NCBI RefSeq assembly: GCF_000019665.1
Contig: NC_010794.1
Location: 2,223,146-2,287,145, forward strand
Length of the DNA stretch: 64,000 nt
DNA from: Methylacidiphilum infernorum V4
Lineage (GTDB): Bacteria > Verrucomicrobiota > Verrucomicrobiia > Methylacidiphilales > Methylacidiphilaceae
Direction: 5' to 3'
The notes under the pieces are model-generated. The model saw only the letters and a list, made by a program, of their open reading frames with translations, was not told the DNA's origin and did no database searches. This document shows positions 18,792-27,417 of the stretch, in pieces (within the stretch, counting starts at the first letter, position 1; the number at the start of each line of letters is the position of its first letter). A program made the translations under genes and the position numbers.

Positions 18792-19715
18792 ATGAGGACA
18801 AAAAAACTTCCTCTCAATCCCTTTAAAGAGGCCTTGGAATCCCTTCCCGATGCCGTTCTTTGCGGAATATCGGGAGGAGTGGATTCTATTGTTCTCCTCC
18901 ACAGCTTGGTAGAAACGGGGAAACGGCCTATCGTGCTCCATTTTCAACATGGTTGGAGACAGGACGAAGAATCGGATGCGAAGCTCGTTGAAGAAACGGC
19001 AAAAGAACTAGGGGTGGAGTTCTTGAAAGGAAAATCTCCAAGGGCTCTCCCTAAAAACGAAGCCATGGCAAGAATGCAACGTTACAGGTTTTTCCAATCG
19101 GCTGCAGAAAATAAGAACTGCTTTAATCTTGTTTTGGCCCATCATGCCGATGACCAAGTAGAAACCTTCTTAATGCAACTGATCCGGGGAACAGGAAGCA
19201 GGGGTTGGGGAATGGACAGGATAACGACTCTTGGCAAACTCGTCGTTTATAGACCGCTTCTCGATTTCTGGAAATCCGATATTATCCGTTTTGCCCAACA
19301 AAGAAATTTCCGCTGGAGAGAAGACGAAACCAACGAAAACACCCATTTGCTGAGAAACAGGATTAGAAAAGAACTTATCCCCTTTTTAGAAAGTCGATTT
19401 TCTCGATCGATCAAAAGATCTTTATGGAAGTGTTGCGAGGTGTTAAGGGAAGAAAAGAAATGGCTGGCGACCCTTGTTCAAGAATTTTCTTGCTCTCCTT
19501 CATTGCGATTAGCGGATCTAGAAAATACACCCATCGGTAAGCAACGGCTCATTATCAGTCTTTGGCTTAAAAAAAGAGGGGTTGCCGATATCAGCTTCGA
19601 GGATATTGAATCGATCCGATCCCTGCTTGAAAAACCGGGGAAAAAAAAATGCAATTTAAGTAAAAAATCTGCAGTAATATTAAGAAATGGAGAAGTTCTT
19701 TTAACGGTACAATGA
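18792..19715 (+). CDS. tilS: tRNA(Ile)-lysidine synthase TilS
   Basis: TilS adds lysine to C34 of the CAU-anticodon isoleucine tRNA so that it reads AUA. The PP-loop SGGVDS is at 27-32, followed by LHFQHGWRQDEESDA and HHADDQVETFLMQLIRGTGSRG, typical of the family. At 307 aa it is a short form lacking part of the C-terminal tRNA-binding region of the E. coli enzyme, as in some other bacteria. Its stop overlaps the start of the next gene (ATGA), indicating translational coupling. Confidence 0.92.
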   Translation: MRTKKLPLNPFKEALESLPDAVLCGISGGVDSIVLLHSLVETGKRPIVLHFQHGWRQDEESDAKLVEETAKELGVEFLKGKSPRALPKNEAMARMQRYRFFQSAAENKNCFNLVLAHHADDQVETFLMQLIRGTGSRGWGMDRITTLGKLVVYRPLLDFWKSDIIRFAQQRNFRWREDETNENTHLLRNRIRKELIPFLESRFSRSIKRSLWKCCEVLREEKKWLATLVQEFSCSPSLRLADLENTPIGKQRLIISLWLKKRGVADISFEDIESIRSLLEKPGKKKCNLSKKSAVILRNGEVLLTVQ

Positions 19716-20482
19716 AAGCTCAACCGGGTGTTTTATGGCCGATCAGGATTAATCGATACCTTGCTTCTTGCGGTCTTGGTTCAAGGAGAAGCTGCGAAGA
19801 TCTTGTTCGCGAAGGACGGATAAAGGTCAACGGCCAAATCGTAAGAACCTTGGGCCAAAAAATATCTGCTGAAGATAAAGTCGAAATAGACGGCTTTTTG
19901 CTGTTACGTCCCCAACAAAAGCAATACTTTTTGTTTTACAAGCCTAGGGGTATAGTATGCTCTAGAAAAGACCCTTTTGGAGGAAAAACGATCTACGATC
20001 TGCTGCCCTCTTCTCTTCACCATCTCTTTTCTGTCGGAAGGCTTGATAAAGACAGCGAAGGACTGCTCCTTTTGACCAATGATGGGCTTTTAGCCAACGC
20101 CGTTCTTCACCCCAGGTATCATTTTGCAAAAACCTATATCGTAACCCTTTGCCCATCCTTCGAGGAAAAGCATCAAAAAGATCTCCTCAAAGGAATGTAC
20201 ATCGAAGGGAAAAGAGCAAAAGCCGATAAGGTGATCATCGAAAATAAGAACACGTTAAAAATCGTTTTAAGCCAAGGAATGAAAAGGCAAATCCGAACGA
20301 TGTTATCCCTTCTCGGCTACAAAGTGAACAGGCTGAGGCGGGTAGCTTTAGGTCCTCTTACCCTTAAAAGAATGAAGCCTGGAGAGCTGAGATCCTTAAC
20401 GGAAAGAGAAATAAAATCTTTATACGGGGCTTTCGAACTTTTGACCCAGAAAGGGCCTGGTCAAAAAAACAATCCAATATGA
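19712..20482 (+). CDS. Pseudouridine synthase of the RsuA/RluB/E/F family
   Basis: The 256-aa protein has an S4 RNA-binding domain (INRYLASCGLGSRRSCEDLV..., about 12-60) and the catalytic domain with the active-site Asp112 in GRLDKDSEGLLLLTNDG. The ending KRQIRTMLSLLGYKVNRLRRVALGPL is also family-typical. RluB-like 23S rRNA modification is the most likely function, but RsuA or RluE/F cannot be excluded. It overlaps tilS and argH by 4 bp each, so the three form a tightly coupled operon. Confidence 0.88.
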   Translation: MKAQPGVLWPIRINRYLASCGLGSRRSCEDLVREGRIKVNGQIVRTLGQKISAEDKVEIDGFLLLRPQQKQYFLFYKPRGIVCSRKDPFGGKTIYDLLPSSLHHLFSVGRLDKDSEGLLLLTNDGLLANAVLHPRYHFAKTYIVTLCPSFEEKHQKDLLKGMYIEGKRAKADKVIIENKNTLKIVLSQGMKRQIRTMLSLLGYKVNRLRRVALGPLTLKRMKPGELRSLTEREIKSLYGAFELLTQKGPGQKNNPI

Positions 20483-21882
20483 ACGCCAATAAAGCTCTTT
20501 GGGGAGGACGTTTCCATGAAAAACCTTCCTCCCTTTTCTTGCAATTCAGTCAGTCTGTAAGCTTTGATTGGAGGCTTTACAAGCAAGACATCAAGGGAAG
20601 CATCGCCCATGCACGAATGCTTGAAAAGATAGGCATTATCGACCCAAAAGAAAGCGAAGAAATTCAAAGAGGATTAACCGAGATTTTAGAAGAGATAGAA
20701 GAAGGACAATTTAAGTGGTCAACGCAGCTCGAAGACATCCATATGAATATCGAAAGTGCGCTCATTAACAAAACAAAAGCGGGCTTAAAACTCCATACGG
20801 GCCGGAGCCGAAATGACCAAATTGCTACAACAATGCGTTTATGGGTAAAAGAGGAAGTTCAAAAAATTCTCTCCCTTCTTAGCCGACTCCAGGCCGTATT
20901 AGTCCTGTGGGCTGAAGAAAATATAGAGGTCGTTATTCCCGGATACACCCACCTTCAAAAAGCCCAGGTTGTTTCACTAGCGCACCAAATCCTGGCCTAC
21001 GTAGAAATGCTTGAAAGGGATAAAGAAAAATTCAAAGAATGTTATAACAACACCGATGTTTTAGTATTAGGCAGTGGAGCTTTAGCCGGAAGCAGTATAG
21101 AGTTGGACAGGGAGTATGTAGCCAACTTGTTAGGTTTTAGCCGGATATCCCAAAATTCAATGGACGGGGTGAGCGATCGGGATTTTGTGCTCGATTTCCT
21201 TTACGGAGCATCGACACTAGGTATTCACCTTTCGAGGTTTGCAGAAGACATGGTTCTGTGGTCTTCCAGCGAATGGGGGTTCTTGGAGCTGCCCGATGCG
21301 TTTTCTTCGGGTTCAAGCTTAATGCCTAACAAGAAAAATCCGGATTGTTTTGAACTCTTGCGCGGAAAATCAGCACGTTTAATTTCCAATTTAAACAGGC
21401 TATCCATTCTTTTAAAATCACTGCCCTTGACCTACAACCGGGACATGCAAGAAGATAAAGAACCATTGTTTGATTCAGCCGACACCGTGGAAAGCTGTCT
21501 TGAAATGCTTATAGCTATGATTCCCAAGCTGAAAATCAAAAAATCTCTTTGCCTGAAGCAATCAGAAGATCCCCTTCTTTTTGCCACGGACATCGCCGAT
21601 TGGCTTGTTCAAAAACGGATCCCCTTTCGGGAAGCTCACCATAAAGTTGGGGAACTCATAGGATATTGTCAAAAAAACTCCCTTTCCCTGGCCGCCGTTC
21701 CCAGCGCTGTTCTGGATGCTATTCACCCCGAGCTTTCCAAGCAATGGAAAGTATTTTTTGATCCCCACAAATCTCTAGAGAGAAAAAAAACCATGGGATC
21801 TCCCAACCCGGATCTCGTCAGGAAAAGAATCCTCTTCTGGAAAGAAAGCCTAAAAGTAGCCTCGGCTCCTGAAGAAGCTTAA
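20479..21882 (+). CDS. argH: Argininosuccinate lyase
   Basis: ArgH releases arginine and fumarate from argininosuccinate. The 467-aa product starts WGGRFHEKPSSL and contains EDIHMNIESALI, HTGRSRNDQ, the superfamily signature GSSLMPNKKNPD near 280-291 and the TYNRDMQEDKEPLFD segment. Length is normal. Its stop overlaps the stop of the convergent ccsA by 4 bp, so no terminator lies between the two genes. Confidence 0.96.
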   Translation: MNANKALWGGRFHEKPSSLFLQFSQSVSFDWRLYKQDIKGSIAHARMLEKIGIIDPKESEEIQRGLTEILEEIEEGQFKWSTQLEDIHMNIESALINKTKAGLKLHTGRSRNDQIATTMRLWVKEEVQKILSLLSRLQAVLVLWAEENIEVVIPGYTHLQKAQVVSLAHQILAYVEMLERDKEKFKECYNNTDVLVLGSGALAGSSIELDREYVANLLGFSRISQNSMDGVSDRDFVLDFLYGASTLGIHLSRFAEDMVLWSSSEWGFLELPDAFSSGSSLMPNKKNPDCFELLRGKSARLISNLNRLSILLKSLPLTYNRDMQEDKEPLFDSADTVESCLEMLIAMIPKLKIKKSLCLKQSEDPLLFATDIADWLVQKRIPFREAHHKVGELIGYCQKNSLSLAAVPSAVLDAIHPELSKQWKVFFDPHKSLERKKTMGSPNPDLVRKRILFWKESLKVASAPEEA

Positions 21883-23561
21883 ACTTGAATGGGAGAGGGA
21901 GGAGGATTGAGCTCTTCTTTTTTTCTCAACCTGTGCTTGACCAAGCAATAAAAGACAAAACCCAGTTCTGCCAATACATAAAGGATAACATAGCCCAATC
22001 CCCCGCTACCAAATCCATAGCTATGCAAGCCTTTGCCTAAAACAAAATTTACTCCATACCAAGCCATCAGTACGCTAATAAAACAGCATATAGAACCCAC
22101 GGCAAGTCCAAACTCTCCCCACCAATGCGCAATGCGGCCATGAAGAACGGCTAAATAACACAAAAGGGTAATCAATGCCCAAGTTTCCTTAGGATCCCAA
22201 TCCCAAAACCTTCCCCAGGAATAATTTGCCCAAACCCCTCCCAGGATCGTTCCCGAAGCGAGCAAAAATACCCCAATTTGCAGGGACCGGTAAATATACT
22301 TTGCCAAAACTCCTTTTTGAAATCCTTCAAGTCCAGGTCTTCTAACCGAATGCCACAAATAGATATGGCTCAATCCCAGGGCAAGGGCAAAAGCCGCATA
22401 GCTCAAGGTTATAGTCAATACATGGATGGTAAGCCAAAAATTGTTGCGGAGAACGGGGACAAGAGGTTGAATGGTGGGATCGAATATCAAAGGCTGAGAT
22501 TCAACAAGAAGCATGCATACCGCTGCAAAAGGGGTGGCCGCCTTCAAGAAAAAACGAGAATGATAAATCGCCTCAAAAATAAGAGCAAATAAGAGAACCC
22601 CAAAGGAAACCCAAACAACCGACTCGTACATGTTACTTACAGGAGGTCGGCCGGCAATAAAGATCCTGCAAATAAATCCATAAACATGAAAAAGAAAGCC
22701 AAAAACGGTGAACCCCCATCCGATCCTGTACCCTAATTCTTTTTGCCATCCACTCGTTAAAAGGAAAACCACCGAAGCAATAATATAGCAGAGAAGGGAC
22801 CATTTCCACGGATGCAAAAGGGTATAAGTATGCTCAAAAAGGAGAGCATCGGCTGAAGGATATATTCTTGGGGCATAATCCCTGACCTGTTTTGAAAAAA
22901 GAGAGGCTTCCTGCTGGGCTTGCTTGAGATCGCCTTGAAGGTAAAACCTTTTCATCGAATCAAAAAGGGTGATTAAAGCTTCAGAAAGACCTTGAGGATA
23001 ATAAAGAGAGGCCTTTTCGACCGTGACCCATTTTTTAGTCGGATCTGAAGCATCGGGAATAACGGTAAAAATCTCTCCCGAATACAACTCTTCAAAGAGC
23101 TTCATTCGACTGGAAACAGCCATCGCTTCTTTTTCTTCCGGTTTCAAATCGGAGCCTTCGGCAGCATTCCTGTGCAGATGCCTCAAGGCAAAGTCCCTAA
23201 AAAGGCTGTTTTCTTTGAGTTGCTCAAAAGAATAAAGTTTTTTGTGGGGATCCAATCCAATAGCCTTTCTGAGCAAAGGGTTATCTACAAGGATCACCGG
23301 TTGCCTTTCCCATCCTTCGGGATGAAACCAAACTGACAAAACAAAATCCGTGCTCCCTATTTTTTCTCCTTCCACGGTCATGATCGCCTCTTTGCCGCTC
23401 AGGCTCAATAAAACTTCCCGGGCAAAAACCGTTAAGGGTTTCTTTCTGCCCGCATGTTGAATAGCAATTTGAGAAAATTGGTTCAGTTCTTTTGCTACCA
23501 AGGATGAGGGAATAACGCAGAGAATAATGAGAACAATCCTCAATACCATTTTGTACATCAT
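21879..23561 (-). CDS. ccsA: System II cytochrome c biogenesis protein CcsA (ResC), with long N-terminal extension
   Basis: The haem-handling WWD-type motif is at 455-463 (WDPKETWAL, preceded by WANYSWGRFWD), and conserved histidines sit in flanking loops (LTIHVLTIT, LHGRIAHWW). This identifies the CcsA/ResC subunit that exports haem and ligates it to apocytochromes. The C-terminal half has about eight membrane helices. The first ~260 residues are a signal-anchored soluble region (IQHAGRKKPLTVFAREVLL...) of the kind found in CcsA proteins of Bacteroidetes and relatives. The partner ResB/Ccs1 is not in the window. The gene supports the many c-type haems in this genome, including HaoA. Confidence 0.88.
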   Translation of the reverse strand: MMYKMVLRIVLIILCVIPSSLVAKELNQFSQIAIQHAGRKKPLTVFAREVLLSLSGKEAIMTVEGEKIGSTDFVLSVWFHPEGWERQPVILVDNPLLRKAIGLDPHKKLYSFEQLKENSLFRDFALRHLHRNAAEGSDLKPEEKEAMAVSSRMKLFEELYSGEIFTVIPDASDPTKKWVTVEKASLYYPQGLSEALITLFDSMKRFYLQGDLKQAQQEASLFSKQVRDYAPRIYPSADALLFEHTYTLLHPWKWSLLCYIIASVVFLLTSGWQKELGYRIGWGFTVFGFLFHVYGFICRIFIAGRPPVSNMYESVVWVSFGVLLFALIFEAIYHSRFFLKAATPFAAVCMLLVESQPLIFDPTIQPLVPVLRNNFWLTIHVLTITLSYAAFALALGLSHIYLWHSVRRPGLEGFQKGVLAKYIYRSLQIGVFLLASGTILGGVWANYSWGRFWDWDPKETWALITLLCYLAVLHGRIAHWWGEFGLAVGSICCFISVLMAWYGVNFVLGKGLHSYGFGSGGLGYVILYVLAELGFVFYCLVKHRLRKKEELNPPPSPIQV

Positions 23562-23752
23562 GATAGTAAAAAGATAGTAATTGAGATTGATTAGTAAATA
23601 AACAAATTAAATCTATCCATGACAAAAAATGCAAGATTTCTCTTTGTTCTCTTTTTTAAACCACAATTTCTATTTGACATTTAGAAGACCTAAGAAAAAT
23701 TGAAAAGCAATGACCGGTTGCTTTTAATACACGATTAGCTCGCCGCCAAAAA

Positions 23753-25000
23753 ATGCCAAACCCTCAAAATGACCTTAATTCCATACCCGAAGCCTTGGAA
23801 AGCTTCAGGCAAGGCAGGCTTGTCATAGTCGTCGATGACGAAGATAGGGAAAATGAAGGCGATTTTATTGGAGCAGCCGAGCTTTGCAATGCCGAGATGG
23901 TCAATTTCATGACGAAGGTCGGCCGGGGACTCATCTGTGTGGCCCTAACTCAAGAACAAGCCGATAGGCTAGATCTTCCCTTGATGGTTCAACCCAAGGA
24001 TAATACCGCCCTTTACGGCACTCCTTTTACGGTTTCCGTGGATTACATTGAAGGCACAACAACAGGGGTTTCCGCCGAAGATAGGGCGAAAACGATTCGA
24101 GCCTTATCCCATCCCCGGTCCCGTTCCACCGATTTTAGGAGACCCGGCCATATTTTTCCCCTGCGTTCATCTCCAGGAGGGGTTTTAATGCGTGCAGGAC
24201 ATACGGAGGCGGCAGTCGATTTGGCCCGGTTAAGCGGGTTAAATCCTGCCGGAGTTCTTGTTGAAATCATGAAAGATGACGGGACAATGGCAAGATTAGA
24301 AGATTTGAAAAAGATCGCCAAGACCTATAACCTGCCTCTCATTACGATTAAAGACCTCATTTCTTATCGGACCCAAAACGAATCGCTCGTTGAAAAACTG
24401 ATTTCGGTAAACCTTCCCACCAAATTCGGCAATTTTCAGCTTTTGGCTTTTAAAAACATTCTGACTAACGAAGAGCACTTGGCCCTTGTCAAGGGAAAAT
24501 GGGATCCGGATGAAGCGGTGTTGGTGAGGGTACATTCCCAATGTTTAACCGGAGAAATCTTTCATTCCTTGCGGTGCGATTGTCGCCAGCAATTAGAAAT
24601 GGCAATGGAAGCCATCGAAAAAGAAGGTAAAGGAGCCATCGTTTATCTCAAACAAGAGGGCAGAGGAATCGGCCTTTTAAACAAGCTCAAGGCCTATAGG
24701 TTGCAAGATTCTGGGCTGGATACCGTAGAAGCTAATTTAGCCCTGGCTTTTGCGGCGGACAACAGGGATTATGGCATAGGATGCCAGATTTTACGCTCCT
24801 TAGGAATCCGCAGGCTGCGGCTGCTTACGAACAACCCTATAAAACGTATTGGACTAGAAGGCTATGGGCTGGAAATCGTCGAAAGAATTCCCTTACACGT
24901 CAAGGCTAACGAGTACAACAGAAATTATCTTCGGACAAAGGTTGACAAACTGGGTCATTTAATACCTAAAGAATTAATAGATTCTGCCGAAGAGAAATAA
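23753..25000 (+). CDS. ribBA: Bifunctional DHBP synthase / GTP cyclohydrolase II
   Basis: This is the first enzyme of both branches of riboflavin synthesis. The 415-aa protein has a RibB half (VVDDEDRENEGDFIGAAEL near 26; GGVLMRAGHTEAAVDLARLSG near 141) and a RibA half with the zinc cysteines in HSQCLTGEIFHSLRCDC (near 260-277), YLKQEGRGIGLLNKLKAY and LLTNNPIKRI. Both active sites look intact. No FMN riboswitch is recognisable in the upstream 190 bp. The 13-bp gap to the following exported protein suggests co-transcription. Confidence 0.95.
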   Translation: MPNPQNDLNSIPEALESFRQGRLVIVVDDEDRENEGDFIGAAELCNAEMVNFMTKVGRGLICVALTQEQADRLDLPLMVQPKDNTALYGTPFTVSVDYIEGTTTGVSAEDRAKTIRALSHPRSRSTDFRRPGHIFPLRSSPGGVLMRAGHTEAAVDLARLSGLNPAGVLVEIMKDDGTMARLEDLKKIAKTYNLPLITIKDLISYRTQNESLVEKLISVNLPTKFGNFQLLAFKNILTNEEHLALVKGKWDPDEAVLVRVHSQCLTGEIFHSLRCDCRQQLEMAMEAIEKEGKGAIVYLKQEGRGIGLLNKLKAYRLQDSGLDTVEANLALAFAADNRDYGIGCQILRSLGIRRLRLLTNNPIKRIGLEGYGLEIVERIPLHVKANEYNRNYLRTKVDKLGHLIPKELIDSAEEK

Positions 25001-25013
25001 GGCTCGAGGGAAG

Positions 25014-25781
25014 ATGGCGGGGAAAAAAATTTTTCAACAGCCGGCTGGATGTTTTCTTCAATATCGACTTTGCCTCTCGCCATTTCTTTTGCTCTTGAGC
25101 TTCCTCGGTATTCTTTTTGATGCAGCCGCTTACGGAAGTTCTTCTCAAGGTAAACTCGAGGAATGGATAGTCGTTAGTGGAGGTCCTGCCTTGCGTTTCT
25201 TTGAACATGGCAAAGCCGATTCTCATGATAAGTACTGGGGAAATTTTATCCGGGCCTCGGTAGCACGGATCGAACAACTGCAACTATCCAAGCCTCAAAA
25301 TGTAGAAATAAGCTGGCTTGTTTTTCGTCCGGGATATCAAAGAAGAAGCAAGGAAGAAAAACTCGATATCCTTTCCCAGATTATCAGTCAAGCCGATGCC
25401 CTGGGGGTTCAGCTATACTGGTTTGATACAAAGGAAGAACTGGTTAATTACTTAAATTTCGGCAAAGATCGCAAATACGAGCCTATCGGCAACTTCGACT
25501 ATTTTGGCCATTCGAACAAAGCCTGCTTTATGTTTGATTACAGCTCGCAATTTGACAATCTATCCCAGGAATTCCTCCACGAAAAAGAATTATCTTTAAT
25601 TGACAAAAAAATATTTACCAAAAAGGCAACAATTAAAAGTTGGGGATGTCACTCCGGAGAATTTTTTTCCCAGAAATGGAAAAAAAGATTTGGCATACCC
25701 ATGATCGGCGCCGTGGGTAAAACCGATTATACGAGTGCAAGCCTTCCCTACTTATCTAAAAACGGCAAATGGACGCAATAA
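25014..25781 (+). CDS. Exported protein of unknown function with FGHSN...WGCHSG motifs
   Basis: The 255-aa product has an N-terminal hydrophobic signal (LSPFLLLLSFLGILFDAAAYG, about 21-41) and is probably periplasmic or surface-located. Two conserved-looking motifs, FGHSN (His166) and SWGCHSGE (Cys212), follow beta-strand-like segments. This His-then-Cys spacing recalls clan CD cysteine peptidases and DUF4347-like proteins, where a histidine after a hydrophobic strand pairs with a cysteine in an xxCxSG or YGCN context. That is inference; I do not recognise the family. It overlaps the next gene by 13 bp, so the two are coupled. Confidence 0.6.
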   Translation: MAGKKIFQQPAGCFLQYRLCLSPFLLLLSFLGILFDAAAYGSSSQGKLEEWIVVSGGPALRFFEHGKADSHDKYWGNFIRASVARIEQLQLSKPQNVEISWLVFRPGYQRRSKEEKLDILSQIISQADALGVQLYWFDTKEELVNYLNFGKDRKYEPIGNFDYFGHSNKACFMFDYSSQFDNLSQEFLHEKELSLIDKKIFTKKATIKSWGCHSGEFFSQKWKKRFGIPMIGAVGKTDYTSASLPYLSKNGKWTQ

Positions 25782-26380
25782 GATCAATAGGTTTGCAACC
25801 GCTTCTTTTGTTTTTGTTTATAGCTGTCGGCCCCCTCTATGGTCAAGGGACTTCCTCCCCGGAAATTCCACCTTTTCCCATTCCCTCTCCGCCCGACTAC
25901 CAAGAACAAAGACCCCGCTTTCCAATCCAGGATACGAGTAACGCTCCAGACAAACCTTTTTTACCCCCTGCTCAATACGCCAAGGAGCCTTTAAATCCTC
26001 CTCCCGGGATATCCGTAGAAGAATACATTGGACATAGAGCCGTGGATAAAAACGGAAGTGGATGGGGATGGGTAAAAAAACCCAATGAAGATTGGAAAGA
26101 CGCTCATTGGGTAGCTTTAAAAGAAACTCCAGGGGGGGTCGTCGCTCCCTGGAGAAAGCTCAAAAAAAAGACCGCCGACGATAACTTTGAGTACCGGATG
26201 AAAGGATACATAACCGATTATAAAGTTTATGACCCCCACACTAACGAGTTGCTTGAAGTTTTTGTTCCCGAAATGATAGAGCCCATCGGACCGGCAAAAC
26301 CTCTAGCGATGAAACCCGGGCCCCCTTCCCGCTTTTCTCACATACCGGAAGAATGGAATGTGCGAAGAACCCCTAGGTAG
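25769..26380 (+). CDS. Exported proline-rich protein of unknown function
   Basis: The 203-aa product begins with a signal peptide (LQPLLLFLFIAVGPLYGQG, about 9-27). A proline-rich segment (about 30-90, e.g. PPFPIPSPPDY) and a compact region with DKNGSGWGWVKKPNEDWKDAHW follow. The repeated Trp-Gly and Trp-Lys motifs suggest a small beta-rich domain. No family is recognised. Its start lies inside the end of the preceding exported gene, implying coupled translation and a related role. Confidence 0.55.
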   Translation: MDAIRSIGLQPLLLFLFIAVGPLYGQGTSSPEIPPFPIPSPPDYQEQRPRFPIQDTSNAPDKPFLPPAQYAKEPLNPPPGISVEEYIGHRAVDKNGSGWGWVKKPNEDWKDAHWVALKETPGGVVAPWRKLKKKTADDNFEYRMKGYITDYKVYDPHTNELLEVFVPEMIEPIGPAKPLAMKPGPPSRFSHIPEEWNVRRTPR

Positions 26381-26408
26381 AAGTAGTTCATTGGATTCTG
26401 ATCTTGGA

Positions 26409-27377
26409 CTATTCCAACTGGTAAATTTGGATGTATCCTCCCCATGTAGACTGGTAAAGAAGTTTTACTCCGGCAAGAGGGTGCGTGAGGGAGGAGGTGA
26501 GGGGCAGGAGCCTGCCTAGCAGGGTTTCTTTAGCTTTTTTATCCGCTCTCCAGGCCAAAATACCCTGTGTTGGCAGTTGTTGAAGCAAAAAACCGGCGGC
26601 TTCTTTTTCGTTTACCCATTTCATAACCATGGGGATAGATCCATGAATATCCGATCCAGCCAGGGGAAAGATCTTCATCTCGAATCCCAGTTCATAAGGA
26701 GCTTTCCCCAAGGCCAAGGCAAGATTGGAAATATCATCGGTAGTTACACAGAGTAATAAAGGGCGATCCGCCGGTAAAGCTTTCCTTAAAATCGCCAATC
26801 CTTCCGAGGCGGGAGAACGAAAAGCTTGGGCCAAAACACCCAATCTGCCTGTTTCTAGTGGAGAACCGAATACTTCTTCAAGAAGACCATGGGCTTCCTT
26901 GGGAATAACCGCAGGATCGTAACTTTCAATCCACACCTCTTTGCCCGTTAAAAGTTTCAATCGCTGAGAAACATCCCACCAAGCAATAAAAAGAGAGCCG
27001 GCTGGAGCTCGAGTTCTGACAACTTGGGCCACATCCTCCCACAGCCTATACAATACGTCATCTATTTCCGAGCCTATAGGCTTAGGAGGGAATATCCTGG
27101 CCACCGATTCCAGCTTTTTTTGGTCAAGATAACGAGCAATCCAGAAATCCCCTTTTTTAGCAAACACGTAATGGCGATATTGCTGAACGGGGAAAAATGT
27201 CTGGAGGGATAAAAATCGACCTTCTTTAGTTTCAACCGTATAGCGTGGAGGAATATTTTTCTTTGGGGGAAAGAAGTTCTGAAGGAGCAATAAAATTCCA
27301 CCAATAAACAAGGCCAAGCCAAGGAAAATTTTTGGCGTAAACCGACGAGCCTTATGTTTATTTTCTTCGATATTCAA
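26409..27377 (-). CDS. haoB: HaoB-like membrane-anchored protein
   Basis: The 322-aa protein has one N-terminal membrane anchor (IFLGLALFIGGILLLLQNFF, about 17-36) and a large soluble domain that should face the periplasm. It lies 40 bp downstream of haoA on the same strand. In methanotrophs and ammonia oxidisers haoA is typically followed by haoB, which encodes a membrane-anchored protein of similar size whose biochemical role is unclear. The call rests mainly on position, size and topology; I cannot confirm sequence similarity. Confidence 0.65.
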   Translation of the reverse strand: MNIEENKHKARRFTPKIFLGLALFIGGILLLLQNFFPPKKNIPPRYTVETKEGRFLSLQTFFPVQQYRHYVFAKKGDFWIARYLDQKKLESVARIFPPKPIGSEIDDVLYRLWEDVAQVVRTRAPAGSLFIAWWDVSQRLKLLTGKEVWIESYDPAVIPKEAHGLLEEVFGSPLETGRLGVLAQAFRSPASEGLAILRKALPADRPLLLCVTTDDISNLALALGKAPYELGFEMKIFPLAGSDIHGSIPMVMKWVNEKEAAGFLLQQLPTQGILAWRADKKAKETLLGRLLPLTSSLTHPLAGVKLLYQSTWGGYIQIYQLE

Positions 27378-27417
27378 TCCACTACTCTCTGAGAGAGAAC
27401 GGCTAACCCCTGACTCT

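Noticed and set aside
23562..23752. FMN riboswitch upstream of ribBA
   Set aside because: The conserved RFN blocks (such as AGGGGCAGGGTG) are absent.
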